Assembly: GCA_963724985.1 (NCBI GenBank)
Contig: CAVRWV010000022.1
Coordinates: 1 to 64,000, forward strand
Reading direction: 5' to 3'
Source of the DNA: JAJPJE01 sp963724985
GTDB taxonomy: Bacteria > Acidobacteriota > Terriglobia > Terriglobales > Acidobacteriaceae
Length of the DNA stretch: 64,000 nucleotides
Positions 54,482 to 63,286 of this stretch are shown in pieces. Position 1 is the stretch's first letter; each line of letters opens with the position of its first letter. The translations under genes and the position numbers were made by a program. Below the pieces are notes generated by a model. It made no database searches. It saw nothing but the letters and a program-made list of their open reading frames with translations, and was not told the origin of the DNA.

Positions 54482-55698
54482 TTCGCCTCCACGAGATTGG
54501 CACCCTTAAATTGTGCGAATAGCTTCTCTGCATTTAGGTGATAGACGTTCTCCAGGACGTTATCTGGAAGTCCCATGCCGTAGATCATCCAGCGTCCCTG
54601 GCCGGGGTACTGCGAGTAAGGAAAATATTCGTCGTCAGTCTCAAGCCAGCGGAAATAGCTCTGATACATCGACTCGCTGGCGCCTTCATCAGTGCCGAAC
54701 ATGATGCGGTCCGGATATTTCAGAAACACTTCCCTCGCAAGTCGTGGCTGGCGTCCCAGCTCTCCTTCACGCGCACCGAATTCGATCATCACGTTTGGAT
54801 AGCGCTGCAGCGCCTGTTCCACAAAGCCCAGGTTTTCAGGCCAACTGCCGAAGTGAAGCGCCACGAATGTCGTATTCGGATGCTTCGCAAACATGTGGTC
54901 ACGTTCATCCATCAGTTGCTGCATGCTTGGAAACTGAGGGCCGTAGAAACTCCAGTCCGGGTGCTCATGCAGTTCCTCGTAACGCTCGTTGTTGGCGTCG
55001 ATGGGATGAAAGAACGCTTCTGGGTCGGCAACATGGATAAGGACCGGAATGCCCAGCCGCCCACATTCGTCCCAGACTGGGTCCAGTCGCGGATCATCCA
55101 CCGGAATGAGCTTGCCGGTTTTGTCTTTCACTCCCAGGCCAAGTTCCTTCAACACCTTCACGCCGCGCGCGCCGCGCCGAACCGAATCGTCGACCTGCTT
55201 GACCATTAACTGGCTAAAGTTCGGATCGTCGATTTTGCTCCAATCGATCTGCGTCAGAACCATGAAGCGGCTGGGATAAGGCTTGACCATCTGGTCGATA
55301 ACGGCCTGCAACTTCTCACCCCATAGGCCGGTGAGAATCACCATCATCTTTATATTGTCGCGATCCATCATCTGGACGAGTTGAGCAGGGTCAACGCGAT
55401 CTCCGATGCCCATGGCATCGTTCGTGTGGGTGTGTACATCGATGACGGGAAACTTCGCGCGCTTCACCTCATGCGCAGGCACATGCAGCATCGGTTGTGG
55501 GTGGAAATCCTTCAGCAGAAGCGTCTTCTTGCTGTCAGCATCCTGCGCCGCCTTGTATCCGATCTGCCCCGTTTGCGCTGCGGCCGACACCGCAAAAAAC
55601 GCCGCGCAGACTAGCGCGAGGCATGGCTTTGCCCCGCTCGAGTGAATACTTACGGCATCCGAACGTGTCCTACGGATCCGTTCCCAGAAGAAGTCCAT
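54478..55698 (-). CDS. Exported amidohydrolase-family (COG2159-like) protein, paralogue 2
   Basis: This is a predicted periplasmic metal-dependent hydrolase of 406 residues. A Sec signal ends at AAFFAVSAAAQ. Metal-site candidates are the HxH in FPVIDVHTHTND, His in IPVLIHVADPEAFF, His in FVALHFGSWPEN and Asp in RIMFGTDEGAS. Lys in RGVKVLKELG could be a further ligand. It is the first gene of the operon with the GH36-like protein, DeoR, the kinase and the GatZ-type protein, and is a paralogue of 46499-47707. The upstream region carries repeat units resembling the other operator arrays. The reaction is unknown. Confidence 0.86.
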   Translation of the reverse strand: MDFFWERIRRTRSDAVSIHSSGAKPCLALVCAAFFAVSAAAQTGQIGYKAAQDADSKKTLLLKDFHPQPMLHVPAHEVKRAKFPVIDVHTHTNDAMGIGDRVDPAQLVQMMDRDNIKMMVILTGLWGEKLQAVIDQMVKPYPSRFMVLTQIDWSKIDDPNFSQLMVKQVDDSVRRGARGVKVLKELGLGVKDKTGKLIPVDDPRLDPVWDECGRLGIPVLIHVADPEAFFHPIDANNERYEELHEHPDWSFYGPQFPSMQQLMDERDHMFAKHPNTTFVALHFGSWPENLGFVEQALQRYPNVMIEFGAREGELGRQPRLAREVFLKYPDRIMFGTDEGASESMYQSYFRWLETDDEYFPYSQYPGQGRWMIYGMGLPDNVLENVYHLNAEKLFAQFKGANLVEAK

Positions 55699-56005
55699 GT
55701 CACATGCTCGTGAAGTTTGATGTTAGGTCCGTTTGACGATAACACAATTCGAAAGAATAAGTAACAATTCGTAATGTAAAAATCAGAAATAGTGAAACGA
55801 TTGCATTCCTGATTTTCAGTCTTGTTTATCCAAAAAGAAGGTTCTGCCGAACGATTGTGCGAGCACGCCACAAACCGGCGATGCGATAGAGGATTTGATC
55901 CCTCGAGAGAATTGACGCGACTTACTTGAGTCACAAGTATTTGGGTTAAAGAAGCGCCCAAATACGTGAACTATCCGAGACCTTTGGAATCCGAACCCGC
56001 CGGCG
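55699..56005. other. AT-rich promoter region upstream of the amidohydrolase operon
   Basis: These 307 bases separate two minus-strand genes and carry no credible reading frame. The region is notably AT-rich compared with its surroundings (55740-55830). It contains the repeat array at 55745-55774 and is the likely start of the long operon. I see no terminator with a T run after the S9 peptidase side. Confidence 0.6.
55745..55774 (-). promoter_or_regulatory. Three 10-bp direct repeats: candidate DeoR operator (operon promoter)
   Basis: On the minus strand three units begin TTAC, TTAC and TTTC with the C (plus G) at 55771, 55761 and 55751, exactly 10 bases apart. The first and third share CGAATTG, and on the plus strand the exact 8-mer ACAATTCG recurs 20 bases apart (55744 and 55764). 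The array is 47 to 76 bases upstream of the first gene of the operon. Confidence 0.45.
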
Positions 56006-58126
56006 TCATTGGACAGGATGCTCCGCAGGGCAGTACTTTTCGAGCCACTTCAGTTCTTCTCGAACCTTGATCTTTCCGTGCCACGGATTCTTGCTGAGTC
56101 CATGACCCTCGCCCGGAAAGATCAGCAACGTGCTTGGCACCTTGAGAGTGTGGAGGGCGCGTTCCAACAAGTACGCTTCCAGCACAGGGACGCGGACATC
56201 GCTTCCGCCTGCGACAATATGGGTCGGAGTGGTCACGCGATTCATCAGCCATAGCGCCGCTTGTTCGTTGTAATTCTTTTGGGCTTCCCATGGGGCGCCG
56301 CCCAGGTACCAGGCATCATCGAATGTCAGATCGTCATTTCCCCAGGTTGCGGCATGTTCAACTGCTCCTGCTCCCGATACCGCCGCTTTGAATCGGCCCG
56401 TTTGCGTGATCAGCCAGTTCGTCAGATAACCGCCATAGCTATACCCGCCGATGGTTAGCCGATCGGGATCAGCGACACCATCTCGGACAAGTGCATCGAC
56501 TCCTTCCAGAATGTCTTTACCCGGACGGGAAAGAAGTTGGGGGGAAATGTCCCGCTGGAACTTATCTCCGTAGCCGCTCGATCCCCGGTAGTTGGGCCGA
56601 AATACAAGCCATCCTTCACTTGCAGCGAGGATCGCCCAGTCGTAGTGATCGGCGCGGAATTTGTCGCCGTCAGCACTGGCAGGACCTCCGTGAATCAGTG
56701 TCAGCATGCGCAGGTGCTTGGCTCCGAACTTCCCGGGGGGATAAATCAGCATCCCTTCGACTTCGGTTCCGTCGTCCGCTTTCCAGCGATAAGGGGTTCC
56801 CTTCGGCAAGAGGCGCTCAGTGAACAGCTTATTGAATGACGTGATTGCATGTGCCTCCCCGAGTTTGTCCAGGGATTCCGCGAGGTAGACCTCTGGTGGA
56901 TGCTCCAGCGATGAGTACACAAATGCAACTCGAGAAGAGTTCTTTGCAAGAGAAAAATCGCCGAAGGTACCGCGCCAGTTCGTGATCGGCGTGAGTTTTC
57001 CATCAAAAGACTTCAGGCGGAAGAGTTGGACCTGCGTGCCACGTGTTACGGAAGCCACCAGAGAGCCATCGGAAGCGATGTCATGATCGGAGAGGGAGCC
57101 AACACTATCAGCACCCCAGCGCTGGATCTCTCCGCTGGCAATATCCATTGAGTAAATTCGCCGTTGTATCTGCTGATAGCCCGCGTTCAGATCACCGTGG
57201 ACAGAAAAAAATAATCGCCCGCCATCAGGACTCCAGTGCAGGCCTCCTTCCGAAACTTGATTTCGAGTCAACCGGCGAGGTTCACCTCCAAGCGTATTCA
57301 GCAGATAGATCTCATACGCTTCCATGTCCTCGACGCGACCTGAGGGAGGCTCGCTGGTGATGGCCAGCATCTTTCCGTCGGCAGAGACGACCATTTCATC
57401 GACACTGTATGGAAGAGTTGCGATCACCTTGGCGTGCGGTATTTCTGGATTCTTGTCTTTCTCATCTGAGTGCGAGTCGGTTGTCGCGTTGACCGCGATC
57501 GCGCTCGTGGTTTGCAGAGCCTCGGCAACGCTCGCACGAGCAATGACATCGCCACGCTCCGACTCTCGGAAGCGTTCGACATCTTTCCATTCCTTCTTAT
57601 ATTGATCGCGTTGGCTGGCGCTCCATGGTTGACGGGTTGCGAAATATAACGATGCCGAATCCTGCGACCAGGCAAATTCTTCGACCGAATCTTCACCGAA
57701 TGTGGCTGGGAATGATTCGCCGCCAACCGGAGAAATCAGATATAGCTGCGTACCATGCTTTTCTTTTTCGGGTCCTCCATCGCTGTTGCTGACCGGAGCG
57801 CTGCGGTCAGAGAGAAACGCGATCCATTTACCGTCGGGTGACCATTGGAAGTCGCTATCGTGGCCCGAGTCAGTGAGCAGAACCGGAGCTTCACTACCTT
57901 CACGATAGATCCAAATATCACGACGGAACCGGTTGTTGTCCCAGTCTGCGCGCCGAGTGCCGATAAGTATGGACCTGCCGTCCGGAGAAATTTTGACGCG
58001 AGTGATGCTCACGCTATTGAAGAATTCGTCGAACGCAATGGGGCGCGCCTGTTCAGCTGAAAGGACGGAGCCGAGTACTACGTATCCAAGAAAGATTGCG
58101 ATCAAGGTTCTCATTGTTGATGTCAT
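56006..58126 (-). CDS. S9 family peptidase (prolyl oligopeptidase/DPP IV-like), exported
   Basis: This serine peptidase has about 706 residues with a Sec signal (TLIAIFLGYVVLGSVLSAEQ). It has an N-terminal WD40/TolB-like beta-propeller (SPDGRSILIGTRRADWD, WSPDGKWIAFLSDRS and similar blades) and a C-terminal alpha/beta-hydrolase. The catalytic triad is Ser in GGYSYGGYLTNW, Asp in VAGGSDVRVPVLEA and His in FPGEGHGLSKNPW. It probably trims peptides in the periplasm. ATG 58126 or 58114 are possible starts. It lies upstream of the amidohydrolase operon but is separated by 307 bp, so it is likely unrelated to the sugar pathway. Confidence 0.92.
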   Translation of the reverse strand: MTSTMRTLIAIFLGYVVLGSVLSAEQARPIAFDEFFNSVSITRVKISPDGRSILIGTRRADWDNNRFRRDIWIYREGSEAPVLLTDSGHDSDFQWSPDGKWIAFLSDRSAPVSNSDGGPEKEKHGTQLYLISPVGGESFPATFGEDSVEEFAWSQDSASLYFATRQPWSASQRDQYKKEWKDVERFRESERGDVIARASVAEALQTTSAIAVNATTDSHSDEKDKNPEIPHAKVIATLPYSVDEMVVSADGKMLAITSEPPSGRVEDMEAYEIYLLNTLGGEPRRLTRNQVSEGGLHWSPDGGRLFFSVHGDLNAGYQQIQRRIYSMDIASGEIQRWGADSVGSLSDHDIASDGSLVASVTRGTQVQLFRLKSFDGKLTPITNWRGTFGDFSLAKNSSRVAFVYSSLEHPPEVYLAESLDKLGEAHAITSFNKLFTERLLPKGTPYRWKADDGTEVEGMLIYPPGKFGAKHLRMLTLIHGGPASADGDKFRADHYDWAILAASEGWLVFRPNYRGSSGYGDKFQRDISPQLLSRPGKDILEGVDALVRDGVADPDRLTIGGYSYGGYLTNWLITQTGRFKAAVSGAGAVEHAATWGNDDLTFDDAWYLGGAPWEAQKNYNEQAALWLMNRVTTPTHIVAGGSDVRVPVLEAYLLERALHTLKVPSTLLIFPGEGHGLSKNPWHGKIKVREELKWLEKYCPAEHPVQ

Positions 58127-58443
58127 TCCAATCCGCCGTTGGCCGACGGGCCTCACATTCGTGAGCCAGATGAGAGGCAGAGATCAAGGCTTGACGGGGC
58201 GGCGGCATGCTCGCTTACGCGCCCAATTTGACAATGAAAACTGGAAGGCTCTCAACTCGATTGCTTGCGTTGCCAGATTGCATTCATCCAGGCAGATCCG
58301 GTTCGCAGCTTGGCTCGAGACAATTGACAAAGGTAGCGGAGGCGGAGACTCGAACTCCTAAGTTCTGCCATCGGCCGGTCGCTCTGGTTGCGCGAGCGAC
58401 GGGCCGCACAATCCTTTCAAGGATTCTGCAGCCCGGTCCGCAA
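58127..58443. other. Intergenic region with hairpin and tRNA-like remnant
   Basis: These 317 bases hold no gene. A hairpin follows the broken TonB receptor (58400-58435). Bases 58333-58360 look, on the minus strand, like the T-arm and acceptor 3' end of a tRNA (TTCGAGT loop flanked by GGAG and CTCC), but no matching 5' half is present. No other element was recognised. Confidence 0.5.
58400..58435 (-). terminator. Long hairpin downstream of the third TonB receptor
   Basis: The arms combine CGGGC with GCCCG at the base and AATCCTT with AAGGATT at the top, with a single G-G mismatch and one wobble, about 16 pairs in all. It begins less than 10 bases after the receptor stop. No T run follows, so it may act with Rho or as an RNA-protecting structure. 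Confidence 0.5.
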
Positions 58444-61400
58444 TCAAAACACCAGTTTGACTCCCAACTGGATGTGCCGGCTTCCGCCAGATCCAACCAC
58501 CGGGTTCGATGCTGCAACATCAGGCGTGTACGCTGGAATCATTACATTCTCCGCGCTCTCCAGATTCGCGCTCAGGCCGGCGAAGTTCGGATGATTGAGA
58601 ATATTGAAGACCTCCGCTCGGAACTGTGCCTTCAGCCGCTCGTTGATGGCGAACGTTTTCGCAAGGGACATATCTACGTTGCTGTATCCCGGACCGCGCA
58701 CAGAATCGCGCCGCATATTCCCGAACGTTCCCCATTGTGCCGGAACCAATACAGTTCCGTTCTGTGCGAAAGCAACCGCCTGCGTAGTCGGAGGTCGTCG
58801 GATAGTCCGTGCCCGGATCGATGCCCGGGAGCAATCCTGGTGCATAGGGAGCGCAGGTCTTCGTCCATTGGGGAGTCACGTTCCCGTCATCGTCGTATTT
58901 CGGGATAAACGGGATTCCATTCAATCCCCACTTGAGATTGTTTCCACTCCCATACATATTCCAACGATCGTTGCCCGTGTAGGCGCCGCTGAATGCACTA
59001 TCGCCGTCAAATAAATCGCGCGGCTCTCCCGTCTGGAAATTCAGGATTGTGTTGAAGATCCACCCTCCGAGGACCGAGTTGAAGTGCTCAACCTTCGGCA
59101 TCGTGTACGTCATCGCAAGTGTGAAGCGATGGCGCACGTCGGAACTTGCGTCGCCACGCTCGAGCAGCGGATTGTTGGGATCTTCCCAGTCATACGAGCG
59201 GTTGCTGCCGTAAAGATCAATCGCGTGTGCCCAGGTGTAGCCCGCTACAAAATCTAATCCTTTAAACCCGCGCTGCTTTAGGGTCACCTGCAGGCCGTGA
59301 TAGATCGAGTAATCGTGGTTCTCCAACATCTCCACATCGCTCAAGTATGGGAAGCAATGCGTGCCGCAAAGTGTCGAATTCGCGAAGGGACGCCCCGACT
59401 GCCCGTCGGTGTCTTCATACGGATCGCCCATTCCATTCGCCACCCAGTCGGCAGTACCACTGGTTCTGGTTGATGTTGCGTATGCTATACAACTTCACCC
59501 CACGATTGCCCACATACGCAATCTGCAAGCCGGTCGTGTTGGTGAGTTGACGCTCCAGATTCAAGTTCCAGTTGATCGTGTAGGGAGTGACAATGTTCTT
59601 GTTGACTCCGAGGATTGCACACGGAGTCGAGGTATCGCAGGTCAACTTCGTTGTCGGTATGTCTCCGAATACCGGCCCTGTAGAGCTCCAGTCGAGTGAA
59701 GGATTCACGACTCCCGTAGCGATATTCCCACCTGGCACGGAGACGCCATCCGCACCTGAAGGAATCGTTGCAAGTCCCAGGGCTTCGGCGGAGTTCTGCG
59801 AAATGAAGAGAGAGATGTGGGGGATCTCGTAAATCACTCCGATGCCGGAGCGCAGAACCGTTTTGCCGTCGCCAAACAGATCCCACGCAAACCCCAGTCT
59901 TGGAGCAAAGTTATTCCAGTCTGTGTTATACGGTTTTTTGATTTGCTGCCCGACCTGTTCGATCCCCACTGTCGGATCGAAATTCGCAAGTTGGCCATTC
60001 GCTTCCGTAATCGGCAAGCTCACGTCGTAACGCAGCCCCGCCGTGACCGTGAATCGCGGCACGATGCGCCAATCATCTTGCGCATAGAGTCCGAAGGATT
60101 TCTGGCTCACATGTCGAGTTGAATCTCCGGTGAAAATCGTTCCCTTCCGGTAGTCTCCGGTCAGGAAGTGTTCGAGCGAGCTGAACGTAATACTTCCTTT
60201 ACCGTACAGGTCGCGCGTGTTGTCAGTGCTGCCGGTGCGGAACTCGCCGCCGAATTTGATGCTGTGTTTTCCGCGTGTCCAGGACAGGTTATCGCCGATT
60301 TGATACGTCAGATTCGGCGTCGTCAGCAGGGGCCACCCAGTGCCACCACCCAAGCGATTAAACGGACTCACCGTGATTTGCGGAAAACCATAATCGAGTG
60401 GATTGGTTACGCCGGTATTGATTCCATAATCCGTCGCTGGCTTGTTGTGATCGTCGCTATAAATCTGCTGGCTGAAGCGGTTGAATCCGAAGCGCAACTG
60501 GTTCACGGCGTTACTGCTAAGCGCCCAGTTCCACGTTCCACCCAGCACCTGCGCGCGCGTCAAGGCCTGAGTCAGCCAATATGGCTGGAGCACGTTCTGG
60601 CTTTCCTCGTTCTGAACGCTATCTCCGATGAAATAGCGTCCGCTAAAGGAATGACGGGCATTGAACTGGTAATCAAGCTTCACAATGCCGTTGTCCTCAC
60701 GGTTCGTATTGTTGAAATCCAGGTTCAGCAGCGTGGGATCCTGCGCGTTCCTGAATCCATGATTCGTGGGATAAAGCGACAGCAACTGCAAGCTCAACGG
60801 ACTGCACGGGCCTGGCACCGCCATCGTGCATCCTAAATCGTTCATCGCATCCGGAATGCTGATTTTGGTATTGTCTCCGGTGAACGACGGATCGGTAATC
60901 GGATCGGTAATCGGCGAGCTTAATTGCAGCGGATTGCCGACTACATCGCGAACGCCTTCGTAATTCGCAAAGAAGAACAGTTTGTCCTTCTTGATCGGAC
61001 CGCCTATCGACGCACCGAATTCGTGCAAGCGCAGCGCCGAAATTGGATCCGGCGCGGGGTTGAAGTAATTGCGCGCATCGAGCGCGCTGTTGCGATGGAA
61101 ATAGTACGCGCTGCCATGAACATCGTTCGTACCCGACTTAATGCCGACATTGATAATCGCGCCCGGCTTCCATCCGTATTCGGCCTCCGGGCTCGACTGA
61201 ACGTTGAACTCTTGGATAGCGTCAATTGGCAGATGCGTCGCCGGCGTCCCCTCTACGCCTTCGGCATTGATTACCGTGGTCCCGTAGTACGCATCGTTGT
61301 CGTCAATTCCATCTACGATGAAGTTGTTATCCTCAACGCGATTGCCGTTCGAGGTGATCGACTGAAATCCTCCACCGGGGCTGCGTTGCACGCCCGGGTT

Positions 61401-61874
61401 CAATACCACCAGATTTTGGAAGTCGCGACCTTGCAGCGGCAATTCCACAATCTGGTTATTCGTGAAAGTACTCTCCAGCACGGCGTTGGAAGTGTTTACC
61501 AGAGGCGCCTCTCCGCTCACTGAAACCACTTCACTAATGGTGCCCGGAAGCATGCGGAAATCGATTCGCAATGTGCGGGCCACTTCGAGCTGGATATTTT
61601 CGTGGGCCATCGTCCGAAACTGCGGCGCCTCCGCGGTCACGGTGTACTTCCCCGGCTCAAGATTCAGGGCTACGTATTCACCTGACTCGTTTGCCTTGTA
61701 AGTGTGCTTGATGCCCTTGCCGAGGTTCGTGACAGTGACTGTGGCGTTCGGAATAATTGCGCCTGACGAGTCAGTCACAATCCCGTTAATGTTTCCGAGA
61801 TATGTCTGGCCGAACAAAGCCACACTACATAGAACAGTTCCAAACACCAGTAGAACGGCGGCAAGTCGCTTCAT
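58444..61874 (-). pseudogene. TonB-dependent receptor broken by two apparent +1 insertions
   Basis: This is an Oar-like receptor with signal (RLAAVLLVFGTVLCSVALFGQ), carboxypeptidase-regulatory-like domain (NINGIVTDSSGAIIPNATVTV), plug (IVELPLQGRDFQNLVVLNPG) and beta-barrel. The first frame runs 61874 to 59415, then shifts. The frame ADWVANGMGDPYEDTDG continues to about 58790, and a third frame gives VAFAQNGTVLVPAQWG to the terminal LGVKLVF at 58444. Removing one base near 59459 and one near 58774-58790 restores a full-length protein of about 1,140 residues. The conserved coding between breaks suggests a recent lesion or sequence error. The start ATG 61874 has GAGGT upstream. The substrate is unknown. 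Confidence 0.87.
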
Positions 61875-62188
61875 GATGACCTCATATTTTTTTGTCAGTG
61901 AGTTCAAAGGCCCGAGGAGAACTGATAACGGCAGAAGACTTCACAGGCCGGCTTCAAGCTTGCCGACAGCGACGATCGCTACACACTGTTCCAGAATAAA
62001 AATGGGACGGAAAACCGCTTCGCTCATTATTGGCCCACAAGCACTTCTTGGCCGCAGAGTTTTTCAAAGCAGCTTGAGAAAGTCAATCACTAATCGTTGC
62101 TATCGGCACAATAGTGACGCCAACGGAGATCATTGCCATTCGAAATCGCGCGGTTGATGGCGTGAACTGCTTAACATTCTTGGAGTTT
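61875..62188. other. Intergenic region upstream of the third TonB receptor
   Basis: These 314 bases contain no credible gene. The only promoter-like signal I see is on the minus strand at 62058-62086 (listed separately). No riboswitch or operator is recognised. Confidence 0.55.
62058..62086 (-). promoter_or_regulatory. Weak sigma70-like promoter candidate for the third TonB receptor
   Basis: On the minus strand TTGACT (62081-62086) is followed after 17 bases by AAAACT (62058-62063), which matches three of six positions of the -10 consensus. The -35 match is good, but the -10 is poor, so this is only a candidate. Confidence 0.28.
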
Positions 62189-63178
62189 CTAATACACCTT
62201 GCCGCCTTTCAATGTGGTCGTGATTCGTCCGTCTACCACGTCCAGCATGTACGATTGCCCACCTGTTCCAGTCCAGCCCTCCAAATCAAAAGTCGCTCCT
62301 TGCGGCGCTTTATAGACCTGAATACTTCGAAATGTCAGGGGCTTTCCCGGCGCACATACCTCAGGCGGCTTCTCCGGGCGATAGAAGTATGCTCCCTTGC
62401 CACTTCCCACAATGCGCACTTTTCCATCGCGCTCCATTAGACCCGCCGACCTTTCATCCATCGCGATTCCGCGCACTTCTTTACCAGTTCCGTCCGCTAG
62501 AATCCGCGCCATAAATCCCAGGAACCGTCCTTGCCGGTCTCTTTTTACGTAGTGCGTGTCGGTGATCGTGTTCTCCATGTGCGGCACTTTCAGAAAGTCG
62601 GTCGCGAGCGTCACGCGATTGTTGAAAGGATCTTGTAGCGTCTCTTTGGAGTAAGCCGAATCATTCATCGCAGTAAATGAAAACTGCCCAAGAATCGCCA
62701 GCCCGGCACTGGTCCCGCCAACTGGCACGTTGCGGCGAATAAGTTCGTTGATAGCGTCCTCAACCGGAGTCCCCTTCCAATACTTCACATAGTTGGATTG
62801 ATCACCACCGGATATGAACAGCGCTTCTGCTTTCTGCAAGGTCTCGGCCACTTTTGGATCCATGGCCGCCTCCCGCGTCGGTATGACGAGAGTGGCCACT
62901 GAATTCTGCTTGCAAAGCTTCGCGATGTACGGGTTGTAATCGTCGTCACCAGTCGCGCGAATCACCAGAAAATCACCGCCTCCGGATTTTTGGCACATCC
63001 AACTGAAAGCGTCGTCGAGATCCTTCCCGCCTCCCATCAGTGCAATCCCAAATTGTGTTTTCGTAACCACGTCTTGCGGATTGCCCGCGCGGAAGTACTG
63101 ATACTTTGTTTCTTGCGACAGACAACATGTCACCATCATTAAGGAAATCGCGATAAATCGAACTGATCTCGTTACCAT
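62189..63178 (-). CDS. Cyanophycinase-like S51 family peptidase, exported
   Basis: This serine peptidase has 329 residues with a signal peptide (RFIAISLMMVTCCLSQ). S51 features are IALMGGGKDLDDAF, the strand ALFISGGDQSNYVKYW, the nucleophile elbow VGGTSAGLAILG and a later KVPHMENTITDTHYVKRDRQGRFLGF block holding the conserved His. The C-terminus adds an unusual region (AGLMERDGKVRIVGSGKGAYFY). Cyanophycinases hydrolyse cyanophycin, and exported forms may act on other acidic peptides. A GGGGGG run precedes ATG 63178. It is divergent from the M28-type peptidase by 108 bp; both may process Asp/Glu-rich peptides. Confidence 0.88.
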   Translation of the reverse strand: MVTRSVRFIAISLMMVTCCLSQETKYQYFRAGNPQDVVTKTQFGIALMGGGKDLDDAFSWMCQKSGGGDFLVIRATGDDDYNPYIAKLCKQNSVATLVIPTREAAMDPKVAETLQKAEALFISGGDQSNYVKYWKGTPVEDAINELIRRNVPVGGTSAGLAILGQFSFTAMNDSAYSKETLQDPFNNRVTLATDFLKVPHMENTITDTHYVKRDRQGRFLGFMARILADGTGKEVRGIAMDERSAGLMERDGKVRIVGSGKGAYFYRPEKPPEVCAPGKPLTFRSIQVYKAPQGATFDLEGWTGTGGQSYMLDVVDGRITTTLKGGKVY

Positions 63179-63286
63179 ATTCCCCCCCGGCGGAAGCTCC
63201 GTAGTATCGCACACCGTGCAGTTCAAACTGCTCGACGTATAATTCAGTACCACTCGTGCTTAATTTTTAAACTCCCGGAGACCTCG

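Noticed and set aside
58333..58440. Intact tRNA gene on the minus strand
   Set aside because: No 5' acceptor strand, D-arm or anticodon arm pairs with the T-arm-like segment.
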